Positions 19,045 through 28,772 of a stretch of 64,000 bases of DNA are shown here, one piece after another (within the stretch, counting starts at the first letter, position 1; every line of letters starts with the position of its first letter). Below the pieces are notes generated by a model. That model ran no database searches. It saw only the letters and a list, made by a program, of their open reading frames with translations, and was not told where the DNA came from. A program made the translations under genes and the position numbers. Source of the stretch: Pseudoalteromonas tunicata (GTDB lineage: Bacteria; Pseudomonadota; Gammaproteobacteria; Enterobacterales; Alteromonadaceae); NCBI RefSeq assembly GCF_002310815.1, contig NZ_CP011032.1:2210001-2274000 (forward strand). The letters run 5' to 3'.

Positions 19045-19428
19045 TTATGGCGCTTTATAACATGTGACATCCACTTCGACTTTACAGTCGACCACTAAAT
19101 CGGCCACGGCACAAATACGCGCAGGTGGGTTAGCACCAAAGTATTCTTTAAACACTTTATTAAACGATTGAAAATAGCGCGAGTCAGTTAAAATCACCGT
19201 CACGTGCACCACATCTTTAAGCCCATAACCCGCTTCGGTCATAATATCAACGCAGTTTTGAATCGCTAAACGCGATTGCTCAATAATGCCCCCTTCAACC
19301 ACTTCGCCGTCTTTCATCGGTGTTTGCCCCGACACCATTAACCAACCACCGGCTTCAACAGCGCGGGCAAACGGTAAATGTTGCCCACCGGTGCCCGTGC
19401 CACCTTCAATACCAATTCGTCTAATCAT
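19045..19428 (-). CDS. RidA-family enamine/imine deaminase
   Basis: 127 residues. The YjgF/RidA signature appears near the C terminus (NPPARICAVADLVVDCKVEVDV), with the conserved Arg of PARICA that binds the carboxylate of enamine/imine substrates. RidA proteins hydrolyse the reactive 2-aminoacrylate-type intermediates released by PLP deaminases. Its gene overlaps that of the D-aminoacylase-like deacetylase by 8 bases. A PLP deaminase in the same operon explains its presence: it would speed release of ammonia from the glucosaminate deaminase product. Confidence 0.92.
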   Translation of the reverse strand: MIRRIGIEGGTGTGGQHLPFARAVEAGGWLMVSGQTPMKDGEVVEGGIIEQSRLAIQNCVDIMTEAGYGLKDVVHVTVILTDSRYFQSFNKVFKEYFGANPPARICAVADLVVDCKVEVDVTCYKAP

Positions 19429-20887
19429 GTATTACTCCTTGAGAGGTTAAAAATTTGCCCGAAAATGCCGGTAAAATCTGTTTATCTTTAAATGTGGTTT
19501 GGCCATTAGTCCAAACGCGATGAATGCCCGATGCAGGTAAAGTCGGGTCAACAAAGGTGGCGTTATCAATAATTTTATCGGCGTCAAATAAAACTAAATC
19601 GGCAAAATGCCCTACTTTTATCGCTCCGCGATCATGCAGACGATAATTAGCGGCACTTAGCCCAGTCATTTTATGAATGGCAGTTGCCAGCGAAAAAAGC
19701 CCTTGTTCACGACTGTAATGACCCAGCACCCGCGCAAATGACCCCCATAAACGCGGATGTGGATGCGGATCGCACGGTAAACCGTCTGAACCAATCATGG
19801 TTTTATCAAAGGCCAAAATGGTTTTTACATCGCCCTCGTTTAAGCCGTGATACACAGCTCCAGCGGGTTGGAGTTTTTTGGCCGCATCCAGCAAGCTCAG
19901 GCCCCATTGCTTGGCGATATCAGCTAATAATTGCTCGGCCATTTTTGGATGCGATTCAGACCAAGTAATAAAAATATCAAAGTCATCAGTTACTTGGTTT
20001 AAATCAAGCGTGCTAGAGCTTGCTGCATACGGATAAGCATCACAGCTGCATTTTGAATCTTGACCTTGCTCTGCAAATTTAGCCAACAGCTCTGGTGCGC
20101 GGCCCCAGTTGTTTTTGCCAGCACACTTTAAATGCGAAATAATCACTTTAATACCAAAGTGTGTTTCCATCGCAAACGCTTCGTCCATCGCCTCTAAAAC
20201 TGCATCAAACTCGGTACGTAAATGGGTGGTATAAAGGGCATTGTGTTTTTTTAAAATTTCACCAAATGCATGTATTTCATGCTCTGGCGCACACTTGGCA
20301 TTGTGATAAGCAAGCCCAGTACTTAACCCCAAAGCACCTTCATTAATGGCTTGATTGAGCTGCAACTGCATTGCATTTATTTCATCAGAGGTGGCGGCGC
20401 GATCTAAATTATTCATCACATTATTGCGTAAAGTGGTGTGACCCACCAAAGCGGCGACATTTACATTGGCTTTTTTGACATTAAAAGCGGCAATGTAATC
20501 GCGCATATGCATAAAGTTAAATTCGGCTTTGTCACCCAGTAGATTCATAGGATCGGGTGCATCTGCAGTTAACGTTGCAGGGGCTGCGCTAATGCCACAA
20601 TTGCCGATAATAACGGTTGTTACCCCTTGGCTCACTTTGGCCGCCATGATCGGATTGCGCAATAGCTCTAAATCGTCATGGGTATGCACATCAATAAAGC
20701 CTGGGGCTAAACACAAGCCATCGGCCATTATTTTATGGTTGGCCTGTAAATGCGATAACTCGCCCATTGCCACAATGCGTTCGCCTTTTATTGCGACGTC
20801 CATGTGCACAGGATCATTGCCTAACCCATCAAATACCCAAGCGCGGTAAATAACAGTATCAACAACAGCTGAGTGTCCGTACTCCAT
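19421..20887 (-). CDS. D-aminoacylase-family amidohydrolase, probable N-acetylglucosaminate deacetylase
   Basis: 488 residues. Amidohydrolase fold with metal-binding VHTHDD (His68, His70), the D-aminoacylase-specific Cys97 in GNCGIS, THLRTE, ISHLKCAGKNNWG and IGSDGLPCDPHPHPR. Family members remove N-acyl groups from D-amino acids. In the operon setting (hexosaminidase, KDG kinase, fold-III PLP enzyme) the likely reaction is deacetylation of 2-acetamido-2-deoxygluconate. That substrate resembles a D-amino acid, as reported for the chitin oxidation route of Pseudoalteromonas. It lies 2 bases from the regulator gene. Confidence 0.87.
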   Translation of the reverse strand: MEYGHSAVVDTVIYRAWVFDGLGNDPVHMDVAIKGERIVAMGELSHLQANHKIMADGLCLAPGFIDVHTHDDLELLRNPIMAAKVSQGVTTVIIGNCGISAAPATLTADAPDPMNLLGDKAEFNFMHMRDYIAAFNVKKANVNVAALVGHTTLRNNVMNNLDRAATSDEINAMQLQLNQAINEGALGLSTGLAYHNAKCAPEHEIHAFGEILKKHNALYTTHLRTEFDAVLEAMDEAFAMETHFGIKVIISHLKCAGKNNWGRAPELLAKFAEQGQDSKCSCDAYPYAASSSTLDLNQVTDDFDIFITWSESHPKMAEQLLADIAKQWGLSLLDAAKKLQPAGAVYHGLNEGDVKTILAFDKTMIGSDGLPCDPHPHPRLWGSFARVLGHYSREQGLFSLATAIHKMTGLSAANYRLHDRGAIKVGHFADLVLFDADKIIDNATFVDPTLPASGIHRVWTNGQTTFKDKQILPAFSGKFLTSQGVIHD

Positions 20888-20889
20888 TA

Positions 20890-21741
20890 TTAATCTCCTA
20901 GAGGGGTCCTGTTCGGTCCTTGGCGGTATTCATCTAATTCATGTTTAATACGGCGAAGCTTTTCGCGTGATTTTTTCTGGGTCAAAATTGCCACTTCGCT
21001 GGCCAATACATCAACGGCCGCTAACATGGCATAGCGAGCGGTACTTGGGGTAAAAATGTAATCTGACTCATTGGTTTTTATGGGTAAATGAAAGGTTGCG
21101 ACGTCAGCAAGGGCGCTGTCTGGGCAAATCGCAATCACTTTGGCACCGTAGTCTTTGGCAATACTGGCGGCATCAATTAAGTCTTGCGGTAAACCGGTGA
21201 GCGATAATACAACCACCACATCACAGACATCAACACTGGCAGCAGTCATGCGCATCATCACCGGGTCGCTATAAGCATTACTTAATACATCAAGGCGAAA
21301 CAAACGGTTATGGCACTCTTGCGCCACCACAGAGCTGCCTCCTCCGACACCAAAAATAAGCGTGTGGCGACTGCTAGCAATGCAGCGCGCGGCTTCTTCG
21401 ACCTGCGTTTGTGCAATCAATCCCGCGTTTAAATCTAAAATAGCGTGAATTGCTTTGTAAATTGCTGGAATATCTTCACGTTGCGAATTATTTTCGCTAA
21501 TAAAGCGCTCACCAACCGCTAACGATTGCGCCAATTGCAGTTTCATATCACGTACATTATCGCAATCGAGCGCTTTGGCTAAACGAGTAATTGAGGCATG
21601 GCTAACATTAGCGCGCTGCGCTAACTCACCGATACTGGCAGAGGCGGCAAACTGTAAATTTTCTAATATTAATTGCGCGACTAACTGCTCAGATTGACGT
21701 AAATGCCCTAAGCGTTCTTTAATTCTCGAAACAATATCCAA
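20890..21741 (-). CDS. MurR/RpiR-family transcriptional regulator
   Basis: 283 residues. N-terminal RpiR helix-turn-helix (residues about 1-77; IGELAQRANVSHASITRLAKAL) and C-terminal SIS sugar-phosphate isomerase-like domain (LIFGVGGGSSVVAQE, VVVVLSLTGLPQDLIDAA). SIS domains sense phosphosugars, so a pathway phosphosugar such as KDPG is a plausible inducer. The gene is second in the operon it probably controls. A candidate operator pair lies upstream of the first gene (23112-23152). Confidence 0.9.
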   Translation of the reverse strand: MDIVSRIKERLGHLRQSEQLVAQLILENLQFAASASIGELAQRANVSHASITRLAKALDCDNVRDMKLQLAQSLAVGERFISENNSQREDIPAIYKAIHAILDLNAGLIAQTQVEEAARCIASSRHTLIFGVGGGSSVVAQECHNRLFRLDVLSNAYSDPVMMRMTAASVDVCDVVVVLSLTGLPQDLIDAASIAKDYGAKVIAICPDSALADVATFHLPIKTNESDYIFTPSTARYAMLAAVDVLASEVAILTQKKSREKLRRIKHELDEYRQGPNRTPLGD

Positions 21742-21753
21742 TGAATTACTCTC

Positions 21754-23001
21754 CTAAAAATAGGTATCAAAAATATCAACAACGGTATAGTTATCATCTA
21801 TTACGTTGATATAACGCCACTTATCAAATGTTAGGCAAGGGTGTGAAGTACCAAAAGCAATAATATCGCCCACCTTTAACGGATAAGTATCACTAAAACG
21901 TAACATGGCGTGTTGATCCATGATTTTTTCGATTTTCCAACCCGTACCTGCCGATGTAACGGTACCCTGCTGGTTTATATGTAAATTGGGAATTGGCAAG
22001 CCTGCATCAAAGGCCACATCACGCTTACCCATGCCAATAATGGCACGCCCAGGCTCTGGTATTGACTGTACATAGGCCCAAATCTCTAAACACGACTGTA
22101 GGTCGCTGCCGATATTACAAGCAAGAGGATTGCGCGCCAAAAGCTGTTGCTGCGCCTGCTCATAAATACCTTGGTCGTGCGCAACATAACAGCCGGGCCT
22201 TATTACCGGCACCATGTTAGCAAGCAGATTATTTGGTGCAAACGCATCACACACTAAGTCATACCAAGCTGAACCGCCGGCAGTTATCATCACGTGTTCA
22301 GTCTCAAATGCATGCTCATGAATTAAAGTTTTACACAGATTAACAGCATAATTTAAAAACGCAGTCACCTCTGTGTGCGTACTAAGCACACCTTCATAAA
22401 GCTCAAGCCCTGCTAACTGAATCGATGAAAACTGATGGATCTGTGAGACTAACTGTTGGATTTGCGCACCATCAACAATACCACAGCGCCCGCCTGGTAC
22501 CCCAAGCTCAATCAACAGCTTGATTGAAAGCGCCTGCTTAGCAAAAAAAGTGCCTATTGCCGCAATGTTATCAACATCATCTACTAAGCAATAAAAGTCG
22601 ATGTCATGCTGATTAAGTAGCTGAGCAAGCTGAATAAAATTGGCTTTACCCACCAATTGATTGGCCATAATAATGCGCTTGGCACCAGCATGGGCCGCAA
22701 TCACCGCTTGATGAACAGTCGCAACTGTAATGGCATATGCACCTGCCGCTAACTGCATCTTAAAAATAGCCGGTGCCATGGTTGTTTTACCATGAGGCGA
22801 AAATTTCACCTGACTTTGCGCCGCAAATTGCGCCATCCAAGCAATATTATTGTCTAACCGCGTTTTATAAATACACGCACACGGTAAGCTCACCTCCTGC
22901 TGTGCCACATTCCACCCACCCTGTTTCAACTGCGCTTGCTCTCCTAAGCCTTTATTTAAGGTATAAGTTTGTATGGTGTCTTTCATCGTTAAACTTAGCA
23001 T
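21754..23001 (-). CDS. Fold-type III PLP enzyme (DSD1/D-threonine aldolase-like), probable D-glucosaminate deaminase
   Basis: 415 residues. Alanine-racemase-type N-terminal barrel with the PLP lysine in SPHGKTTMAP, and a C-terminal D-serine dehydratase-like domain with the metal motif SHPCLTFDKW (His-x-Cys). Related enzymes deaminate D-serine, D-threonine or D-glucosaminate. As first gene of an operon with deacetylase, RidA and KDG kinase, the expected reaction is glucosaminate to 2-keto-3-deoxygluconate plus ammonia. D-amino-acid deamination is the alternative. The start is the first ATG of the frame; a second lies five codons in. Confidence 0.86.
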   Translation of the reverse strand: MLSLTMKDTIQTYTLNKGLGEQAQLKQGGWNVAQQEVSLPCACIYKTRLDNNIAWMAQFAAQSQVKFSPHGKTTMAPAIFKMQLAAGAYAITVATVHQAVIAAHAGAKRIIMANQLVGKANFIQLAQLLNQHDIDFYCLVDDVDNIAAIGTFFAKQALSIKLLIELGVPGGRCGIVDGAQIQQLVSQIHQFSSIQLAGLELYEGVLSTHTEVTAFLNYAVNLCKTLIHEHAFETEHVMITAGGSAWYDLVCDAFAPNNLLANMVPVIRPGCYVAHDQGIYEQAQQQLLARNPLACNIGSDLQSCLEIWAYVQSIPEPGRAIIGMGKRDVAFDAGLPIPNLHINQQGTVTSAGTGWKIEKIMDQHAMLRFSDTYPLKVGDIIAFGTSHPCLTFDKWRYINVIDDNYTVVDIFDTYF

Positions 23002-23111
23002 AACAAAGAACTCTTATTTTAAATCATCAGGTTAGATAGCAAAGCCACATCTTGCTTTAAAAAATTATTACGTATAAATGGAATGGCAGTTGCATTTTCA
23101 ATAAAAGTGAT

Positions 23112-23152
23112 GTTAATTAATAACACAATAATAATCAACAAATGTTATTAAC
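23112..23152. promoter_or_regulatory. Candidate operator upstream of the chitin/amino-sugar operon
   Basis: GTTAATTAATAAC and GTTATTAAC form an inverted pair (TTAATAAC ... GTTATTAA) 110-150 bases upstream of the operon start, in an otherwise gene-free 315-base gap. Spacing and AT-rich half sites are compatible with an RpiR dimer. There is no experimental or comparative support from this window. Confidence 0.3.
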
Positions 23153-23317
23153 TAACCTAAAATATTAGACATGAAATAGCGCATTAAACGCAAATAGGCA
23201 TGCAAAGCGTTAGCTAAACCTAATTTGGCACACTTCTGCCCAGAAGATGAAAGGCTTAACTCAACAAATTGAATTAAGTTTTTTATGGATGGCGTATAAC
23301 GCTATTTTGCCAAATCA

Positions 23318-23356
23318 AAAACCAGTACAACCCACCCCTTGAGTTGTACTGGTTTT
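23318..23356 (-). terminator. Rho-independent terminator of the TonB receptor gene
   Basis: AAAACCAGTACAAC / GTTGTACTGGTTTT, a perfect 14-bp stem with an 11-base loop and T-runs on both strands, 37 bases after the receptor stop. It separates the receptor transcript from the downstream operon. Confidence 0.88.
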
Positions 23357-23392
23357 CTTTTGTGCCAAAAATAAGCAAGCTTTTTACTTAAG

Positions 23393-25369
23393 TTAAAACT
23401 GATATTGCATGCCCAAAGTAATCGCGCGTCCTCTATTGGCAATGCCTTCTTCATAGACAATAGATTGAGTGCGATACTGCTGATTAAACATATTATCGAG
23501 CGCAAAATTGACGGTTAAATGTGGTGATAGTGATAAGCTGGCATTCGCCGCAGCCACAAAATAGCTACTTTGATTTGCAACAGCCTCATTGTTTCCCCGG
23601 TAAAAGCCATGAAGATTAAAGCGCCATGCTGCTTGTTGATAATCGAACATCACAGCCCCAGTATTTTGGGCAATATTGATATCTGAATCATCAGTAAACC
23701 AATTCCACAAAACCTTGATTGAGAATTGTTGAGTTAATTTGAATTGCAACTCTGTTTCTACCCCTCGAGATTTTTGGCCATCGTTATTAGTAAACGAAGG
23801 TGAAAAAAATGGGTTTTCAGGATGTTCAACAGGCGCTGCTAGAGTGATCAATTGTTTAAAATCATTATTAAAGGCCGTTATTTCAACATGCCAATTTTCA
23901 AATGTCTGTAACCAAGAAACTTCAATGGTTTCGACCTCTTCGGCGTTGAGATTAACATTACCAAAATCAACATAATTATTACGATCATAAAGCTCTAAAA
24001 AGTTGGGCGCTCTAAACGCTGTACCATACATTAGTTTAAGACTACTTTTTTCCTCAGGCTTCCAAACGGCCGCTATGCGGGGACTAATAGCATGGCCAAA
24101 ATCATTGTAATAGTCATAGCGAATACCCGCTGTCACTTCCCATTCGGTCGTTAACTGTATTTGGTCTTGTAGGTATAAACTGACTATCTTTCGCGATTTT
24201 CTATCGCTAAAACTCTGATCTCCAACTAGTTTAATTGATTGTTGGTAAGGCTCTAAGGTAAATAAATCATGAGTTGTAGCGGTATAAACGTCACTAATAT
24301 GCGCTTTTTCGTAAGCACTGCCAAACGAGACTAAGTGGTTATCACTCGCTTGATAAGATACATTAATTGCTGCTTTACTGTTTTTTGAGGTTAAAAAAGG
24401 GCCACCTACAAAATTGGTTGCGAGTGAAAAGTCGGGAAAAATCTCAACCTCTTTTGGAATAAGTAAAGCTTGGGTTTGCCATTTATCTTGACTGTGAGCA
24501 AACGAAACATCGTAATCAAGCTGATTAAACCAAGTACCATTGTACTGCGCACTAAATGACCATTGCTGCGATTGCTCTTTATTAATGTCATTCCCTAAAG
24601 AGCCTAATGCAATAAAGTCGTTTAATTGCCGTTTCATATAACGTGCGGTAAATAACCAATCGTGCCAGCTTTGTTTTAGATAAGCATCAAGGCCATTAAT
24701 GGGATCGTGAGTCTCACCCTCGATGCCATTAATATCGGTTAAATGATAGTTATCACCTGCATCATCAAATACGCCAAGATAAAAATCTAACTTCTTATGC
24801 TCAGAAAACGCGTGTGAAAGCGAAAAGCGTGACGACACTCGATTAGGATGCGAAACAGAAACACTCATTTCGTTACGGTTCGAGGCGGTTATAATATTGA
24901 TCACACCTAAAAATGCATTGCTGCCATACAAAGCAGAACCCGGCCCTCTAATTATTTCAATCCGCTCAATATTTCCTAAATCAATTAGCCGATTTAATAT
25001 GGATATTCCACCTGTATATAAATCATTGATCTTATTGCCATCAATTTGAACCAGCACTGATTCCGACAGCGCAGTGCTGCGTCCACGCGCAGAAATTCGA
25101 TTAGCTGTGCCTTGCTCTATGTCTCTAGTACTTTGATAACCAGGAACAAAATTAAGCAGCGTTTGTAAGTTGGAAATCCCCATTTCGTTTATTTGGTCAC
25201 GGGTGATGACATAAACAATAGAAGGCGATGAATAAATAGTTTGTTTATTTTTAGTTGCTATTTCAATGGTGGTTAACTCTTCCAAGCTGAGTGAAAATAA
25301 GTCAGGCCCTTGTTCACCGTATGTACAAAAAGAAAGGCAACACATTGTTGTTAAAGCCAAACCTTTCAA
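23393..25369 (-). CDS. TonB-dependent outer-membrane receptor
   Basis: 658 residues. Signal peptide (MKGLALTTMCCLSFCTYG), plug domain with TSPSIVYV-type TonB-box region (YSSPSIVYVITRDQI), NLQTLLNFVPGYQS, IERIEIIRGPGSALYGSNAFLGVINI, then a beta-barrel with DNMFNQQY near the end and a terminal Phe. It imports a scarce ligand across the outer membrane using the proton motive force. The plug resembles colicin-I/siderophore and vitamin receptors. Being upstream of the chitin-type operon could mean oligosaccharide uptake, but a strong terminator and separate promoter argue for independent regulation. Ligand unknown. Confidence 0.9.
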   Translation of the reverse strand: MKGLALTTMCCLSFCTYGEQGPDLFSLSLEELTTIEIATKNKQTIYSSPSIVYVITRDQINEMGISNLQTLLNFVPGYQSTRDIEQGTANRISARGRSTALSESVLVQIDGNKINDLYTGGISILNRLIDLGNIERIEIIRGPGSALYGSNAFLGVINIITASNRNEMSVSVSHPNRVSSRFSLSHAFSEHKKLDFYLGVFDDAGDNYHLTDINGIEGETHDPINGLDAYLKQSWHDWLFTARYMKRQLNDFIALGSLGNDINKEQSQQWSFSAQYNGTWFNQLDYDVSFAHSQDKWQTQALLIPKEVEIFPDFSLATNFVGGPFLTSKNSKAAINVSYQASDNHLVSFGSAYEKAHISDVYTATTHDLFTLEPYQQSIKLVGDQSFSDRKSRKIVSLYLQDQIQLTTEWEVTAGIRYDYYNDFGHAISPRIAAVWKPEEKSSLKLMYGTAFRAPNFLELYDRNNYVDFGNVNLNAEEVETIEVSWLQTFENWHVEITAFNNDFKQLITLAAPVEHPENPFFSPSFTNNDGQKSRGVETELQFKLTQQFSIKVLWNWFTDDSDINIAQNTGAVMFDYQQAAWRFNLHGFYRGNNEAVANQSSYFVAAANASLSLSPHLTVNFALDNMFNQQYRTQSIVYEEGIANRGRAITLGMQYQF

Positions 25370-25648
25370 AGTAGCTCACCCCAAAATGTTAAATCTTAAT
25401 CGTAGGACTGCTTTAACTTATAGGTTACTAATGCAGTATCCACAACAATTACATCATAGGTTTAAGCGACTTACCTCGTGCATGTCTTAACGCATTCAAC
25501 CGTTAGAACCCTTGGCATAACCAAAACACAGGTTGCTTTTTCTCAATCACAGTAATGACTTTTGTCATACTCGATTGCTGACAATGCACACTCAAATATT
25601 GCCTGTTTTACGCAGATACTAACCCCATACACACCAGGAGATAGTATC

Positions 25649-26218
25649 ATGACATGCAAATCACTCGACCAACAACTTATTGAATACCGCCAACAACGGG
25701 CACTCGCCATGCCTTTAGCTGGCATGATTATTTGGAGTTTACTGTTTACACTGAGCTTTCTTTTACCCCTTTCACAAATAGTGTTTGCAGTCTTTATTGG
25801 CACTGGTTCTATCGTTTATTTGGCAATGGCGCTGTCTAAGCTAACAGGCGAAAATATAACCTTTAAGAATAAATCTGAGCGTAACTGGTTTGAGAGCCTA
25901 TTTTTGGCCGCAATCGGCATGAGCTTTCTCACCTTTGGGATCAGTATTCCATTTTTTATGGAGAATTATTTAGCGCTCCCTTTTGCATTAGCAGTGCAAA
26001 CAGGGCTGATGTGGCTCATTTATGGGGTACTCGCTGCACATAAAGTGGCGATAGGACATGCAATTGTTCGAACATTAGCCTGCGTAATTGCTTTTATGAT
26101 TTGGCCAGAACTAAGCTTTCACATCCAACCGTTTATTGTAGTGTGTTGTTATGCTATTTCAATTCCACTGATGGAACGACGCTGGCAAGCACAACAAAAC
26201 AGATGTCTGACCCAGTAA
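25649..26218 (+). CDS. DUF7010-like integral membrane protein
   Basis: About 189 residues from the ATG preceded by AGGAG; the 29 codons of open frame upstream are unlikely to be translated. Five or six hydrophobic helices: AMPLAGMIIWSLLFTLSFLL, IVFAVFIGTGSIVYLAMALS, LFLAAIGMSFLTFGISIPFF, LPFALAVQTGLMWLIYGVLA, TLACVIAFMIW and a last one near ISIPLMERRWQ. The YRQQRALAMPLAGMIIW and GLMW...RTL pattern fits the DUF7010 family. Function unknown. It lies in the gap between the receptor and a peptidase gene. Confidence 0.7.
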   Translation: MTCKSLDQQLIEYRQQRALAMPLAGMIIWSLLFTLSFLLPLSQIVFAVFIGTGSIVYLAMALSKLTGENITFKNKSERNWFESLFLAAIGMSFLTFGISIPFFMENYLALPFALAVQTGLMWLIYGVLAAHKVAIGHAIVRTLACVIAFMIWPELSFHIQPFIVVCCYAISIPLMERRWQAQQNRCLTQ

Positions 26219-26237
26219 CAACGACACTTTTGTTAAA

Positions 26238-27248
26238 TTAGGGCTTTTCTGTTGTCAACTCTGTGAGTTTTTGATTAATTTCAACCAGCTGGTAGGGATT
26301 CGTTTTAAGCTTTGCAAGTAATGTAAGTGCTTGAATATAAGCGTGTGTTAATGCGCTTTCAGAAGCAACGTTTATATCTGGAATGACTCCTACACCTTCC
26401 CAATTCGTTTTTGAAATAGGATTAACAGCCATTGAAACTGGAATTGCAGCGCGAAAACCGTCGCCTAATTCAAACCATTGCCAAGGGTTGGCGCCGCCTT
26501 TACTACTTTGCCCAATAATGGTTGCGCGTTTTAGCTGTTTAAAGTTATAGCTAAACTCTTCAGCTGCAGAAAACGTCTTGTTGCTGATAAGAATATACAG
26601 CGGAAAATCACTCCCAAACATTTGTTCAATGCTATCAAAAGTCCAAAATTCAGTTAAAGCGCCTGTCGCTCTTGAGTAAAAGCTGTTTAAATGTGTTTTT
26701 TTAGGCAAAAAATAACTGCTGATCAGCTGTACCATTTGTGGATCGCCGCCACCATTTCTTCGCAAATCAATAATTAATGCATCGCTATGGGCGACAAACT
26801 GCATTAATCCTTTTACTGTCGCACGGGATTCATCGGTAACTGCATCAAATCCCCAAAAATCGATATAACCAACATTACCCGATAAAATCTCGACTTTGTT
26901 AAAGCCAAAATTACTCCTTTGTAACGTAGCAAACCAACCTTCCTTTACTGAATCTTCGGTTTTTTCTGAGTTTTTTCCCTGATATTGCACCGCAAAATGT
27001 GTATCAAATACTTTGAGTTGGGCTGTCAAAAAAGTAGCTAATTCAGCTGGATGATGAAAGCCTGTTAAATCTTCATCACTGGCCAATTGCAAAAGTTGAG
27101 CATTTATACTGGCAACTTTTTCGGTCTGTACATAATTGGCTTCAATGGTCTTAATCAATGAATTAACTGTTGTGGTAGTGCCTAAACTCTCGATCGCTTC
27201 GCTGTTAAAACCAATTGCTCCTATGAGTAATAACGCCAAGTATTTCAA
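26238..27248 (-). CDS. S41-family (tail-specific/IRBP-type) serine peptidase
   Basis: 336 residues with a hydrophobic N-terminal signal (MKYLALLLIGAIGFNSEA). The S41 core shows VGYIDFWGFD, DALIIDLRRNGGGDP and the nucleophile Ser227 in NKTFSAAEEFSYNFK, then IGQSSKGGANPW and GVGVIPDI. No PDZ domain is visible, which places it with the IRBP-like/tricorn-core branch rather than Prc proteases. It is probably periplasmic and degrades peptides or acts on partner proteins. It is convergent with the DUF7010-like gene and probably monocistronic. Confidence 0.88.
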   Translation of the reverse strand: MKYLALLLIGAIGFNSEAIESLGTTTTVNSLIKTIEANYVQTEKVASINAQLLQLASDEDLTGFHHPAELATFLTAQLKVFDTHFAVQYQGKNSEKTEDSVKEGWFATLQRSNFGFNKVEILSGNVGYIDFWGFDAVTDESRATVKGLMQFVAHSDALIIDLRRNGGGDPQMVQLISSYFLPKKTHLNSFYSRATGALTEFWTFDSIEQMFGSDFPLYILISNKTFSAAEEFSYNFKQLKRATIIGQSSKGGANPWQWFELGDGFRAAIPVSMAVNPISKTNWEGVGVIPDINVASESALTHAYIQALTLLAKLKTNPYQLVEINQKLTELTTEKP

Positions 27249-27839
27249 AAAGCACCTTTATTAAGATTAATCATGTTGGAGTCTCGATGAGAATAGCTGA
27301 TACAGTAATTCTAATTACATCTATTATTTCAATTTAATCAATTGATTATATGTATCAAGATATTACTAGCACAGTAAAAAACTGAATTTTGAACTAAAGA
27401 GCAATCACTTTGAAACTGTATTTAATGCAAGGTAGCTGTAACTTATTTATCCACAGCCAAAACGGATTACAAAATCGCTCATTGCTTAGTAAAAAAAGTA
27501 ATTGGCATAAAAATAACAAAACCTCCTAAACCCTAGGTTACAACCCCATGACAATGCATTTTAAATTCATATTAATCTTACTTTACACCCTCATACAAAA
27601 TTAAACATTTTTACACAATTGCTAACGTACCTAATTTTTAAAGAGCTGTTAATATAGGTCCAAGAAAGCAAACGTACATACAAAACCATATTTAAATAGG
27701 TAAAGAATTTTCAGTATGAGTAAGTATAGCTCAGGTAATATTCTGGTCATATTGCGCGCTTATTTTAAAAAACTAAGGCCATATCTGAAACCTTTACACA
27801 ACCCAAATTATATTAGTTAAAAATTTAATGGAGTAAACG
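27249..27839. other. Gene-free stretch
   Basis: About 590 AT-rich bases, divergent promoters expected at both ends (S41 peptidase and lipoprotein). I see no open frame, hairpin array or repeat that can be supported. Confidence 0.5.
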
Positions 27840-28508
27840 ATGAGTAACTTATTCAATCATAATGGAATTAAAATAACATTGTTAGCTGGCTTGACTGCAA
27901 CATTGATGGGTTGTGGGAGCTCTGATGAGGTGGATGAAGCCTTAGAGAAAAATGCAAAATTCTCTTTTGTGAATTCACTTGATTCAACATCTGATTTTTA
28001 TGTCGATAAAAGAAGCATCAGCTTAGGCTACAGCGGGCTTTTTGACAGCAAAAATAGAGTTTCAGATGATGTTAGCCAAAACTCTGTAGGGGCAACGTAT
28101 TCATACAACTATAAAGCTATCAATAACATGGTTAACGTTGGTGTGAAAGAAAGCAATGGTAATGAAGAAAAAAATTACGATACGTTAAAAGATGGCGATA
28201 ACCTATGGGTCATTGCTTGGCAATCTGGCAATGACAAAAAAATATCTTTTGTTAATAAAAAGAAACAAGACCAAGCTGATATATTTAATGTCCGCGTTTT
28301 TGCAAGTGGTAATTACTCTGTTGCAATTGATGGCAACCAAGCAACAGCTACGAAATCAGGCGAAATATCGAGCTATATGGCAGTTAACAATTGTGCCAAT
28401 GGACTTGCAGTTAATGGCGTAGCTATCGATTTGTGTACTGGAGATTTTGGTAAATCTTACTTAGTTGTTGTTGATGCTAATGGCAAACGAGTGATGGCGC
28501 AAGAATAG
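27840..28508 (+). CDS. Lipoprotein of unknown function
   Basis: 222 residues. A short signal ends in lipobox LMGC with Cys25 (TATLMGCGSSDEVD). The mature part is polar and beta-rich (FSFVNSLDSTSDFYVDKR, VNVGVKESNG, NVRVFASGNYSVAIDGN) with a late Cys pair (NNCANGL, DLCTGDF) that may form a disulfide. The layout resembles DUF4397-like extracellular sandwich proteins but no family is certain. A strong terminator follows, so it is a single-gene unit. Confidence 0.72.
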   Translation: MSNLFNHNGIKITLLAGLTATLMGCGSSDEVDEALEKNAKFSFVNSLDSTSDFYVDKRSISLGYSGLFDSKNRVSDDVSQNSVGATYSYNYKAINNMVNVGVKESNGNEEKNYDTLKDGDNLWVIAWQSGNDKKISFVNKKKQDQADIFNVRVFASGNYSVAIDGNQATATKSGEISSYMAVNNCANGLAVNGVAIDLCTGDFGKSYLVVVDANGKRVMAQE

Positions 28509-28550
28509 TACTCAAGCGTCAAGAAGTGAAATACCGACATAGTTTATCTG

Positions 28551-28578
28551 TAAACAGCAGCCATCAAGCTGCTGTTTA
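28551..28578 (+). terminator. Terminator of the lipoprotein gene
   Basis: TAAACAGCAGC / GCTGCTGTTTA, a perfect 11-bp stem with a 6-base loop. The downstream tract is TATATAG, not a clean T-run. Confidence 0.75.
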
Positions 28579-28772
28579 TATATAGTTAAAACGTACTCGA
28601 CTGATAGGTTTAGAACCTAGTTTTATCAACTAAGCGCCCCGCTAAAATCCACAGCAAAAATTAACACTTTATAAACATTTTAATTGCAAAATAAACATTA
28701 GTGTGTAATTGTTTAATTTCAGCAATAACGCTGAAAGTTAAAAACCTTTCCATAATCATTAAGGAGACGTAA

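Noticed and set aside
23393-25369. TonB receptor as part of the chitin operon
   Set aside because: A strong bidirectional terminator and a 315-base gap separate it from the operon; a functional link remains possible but is not shown.
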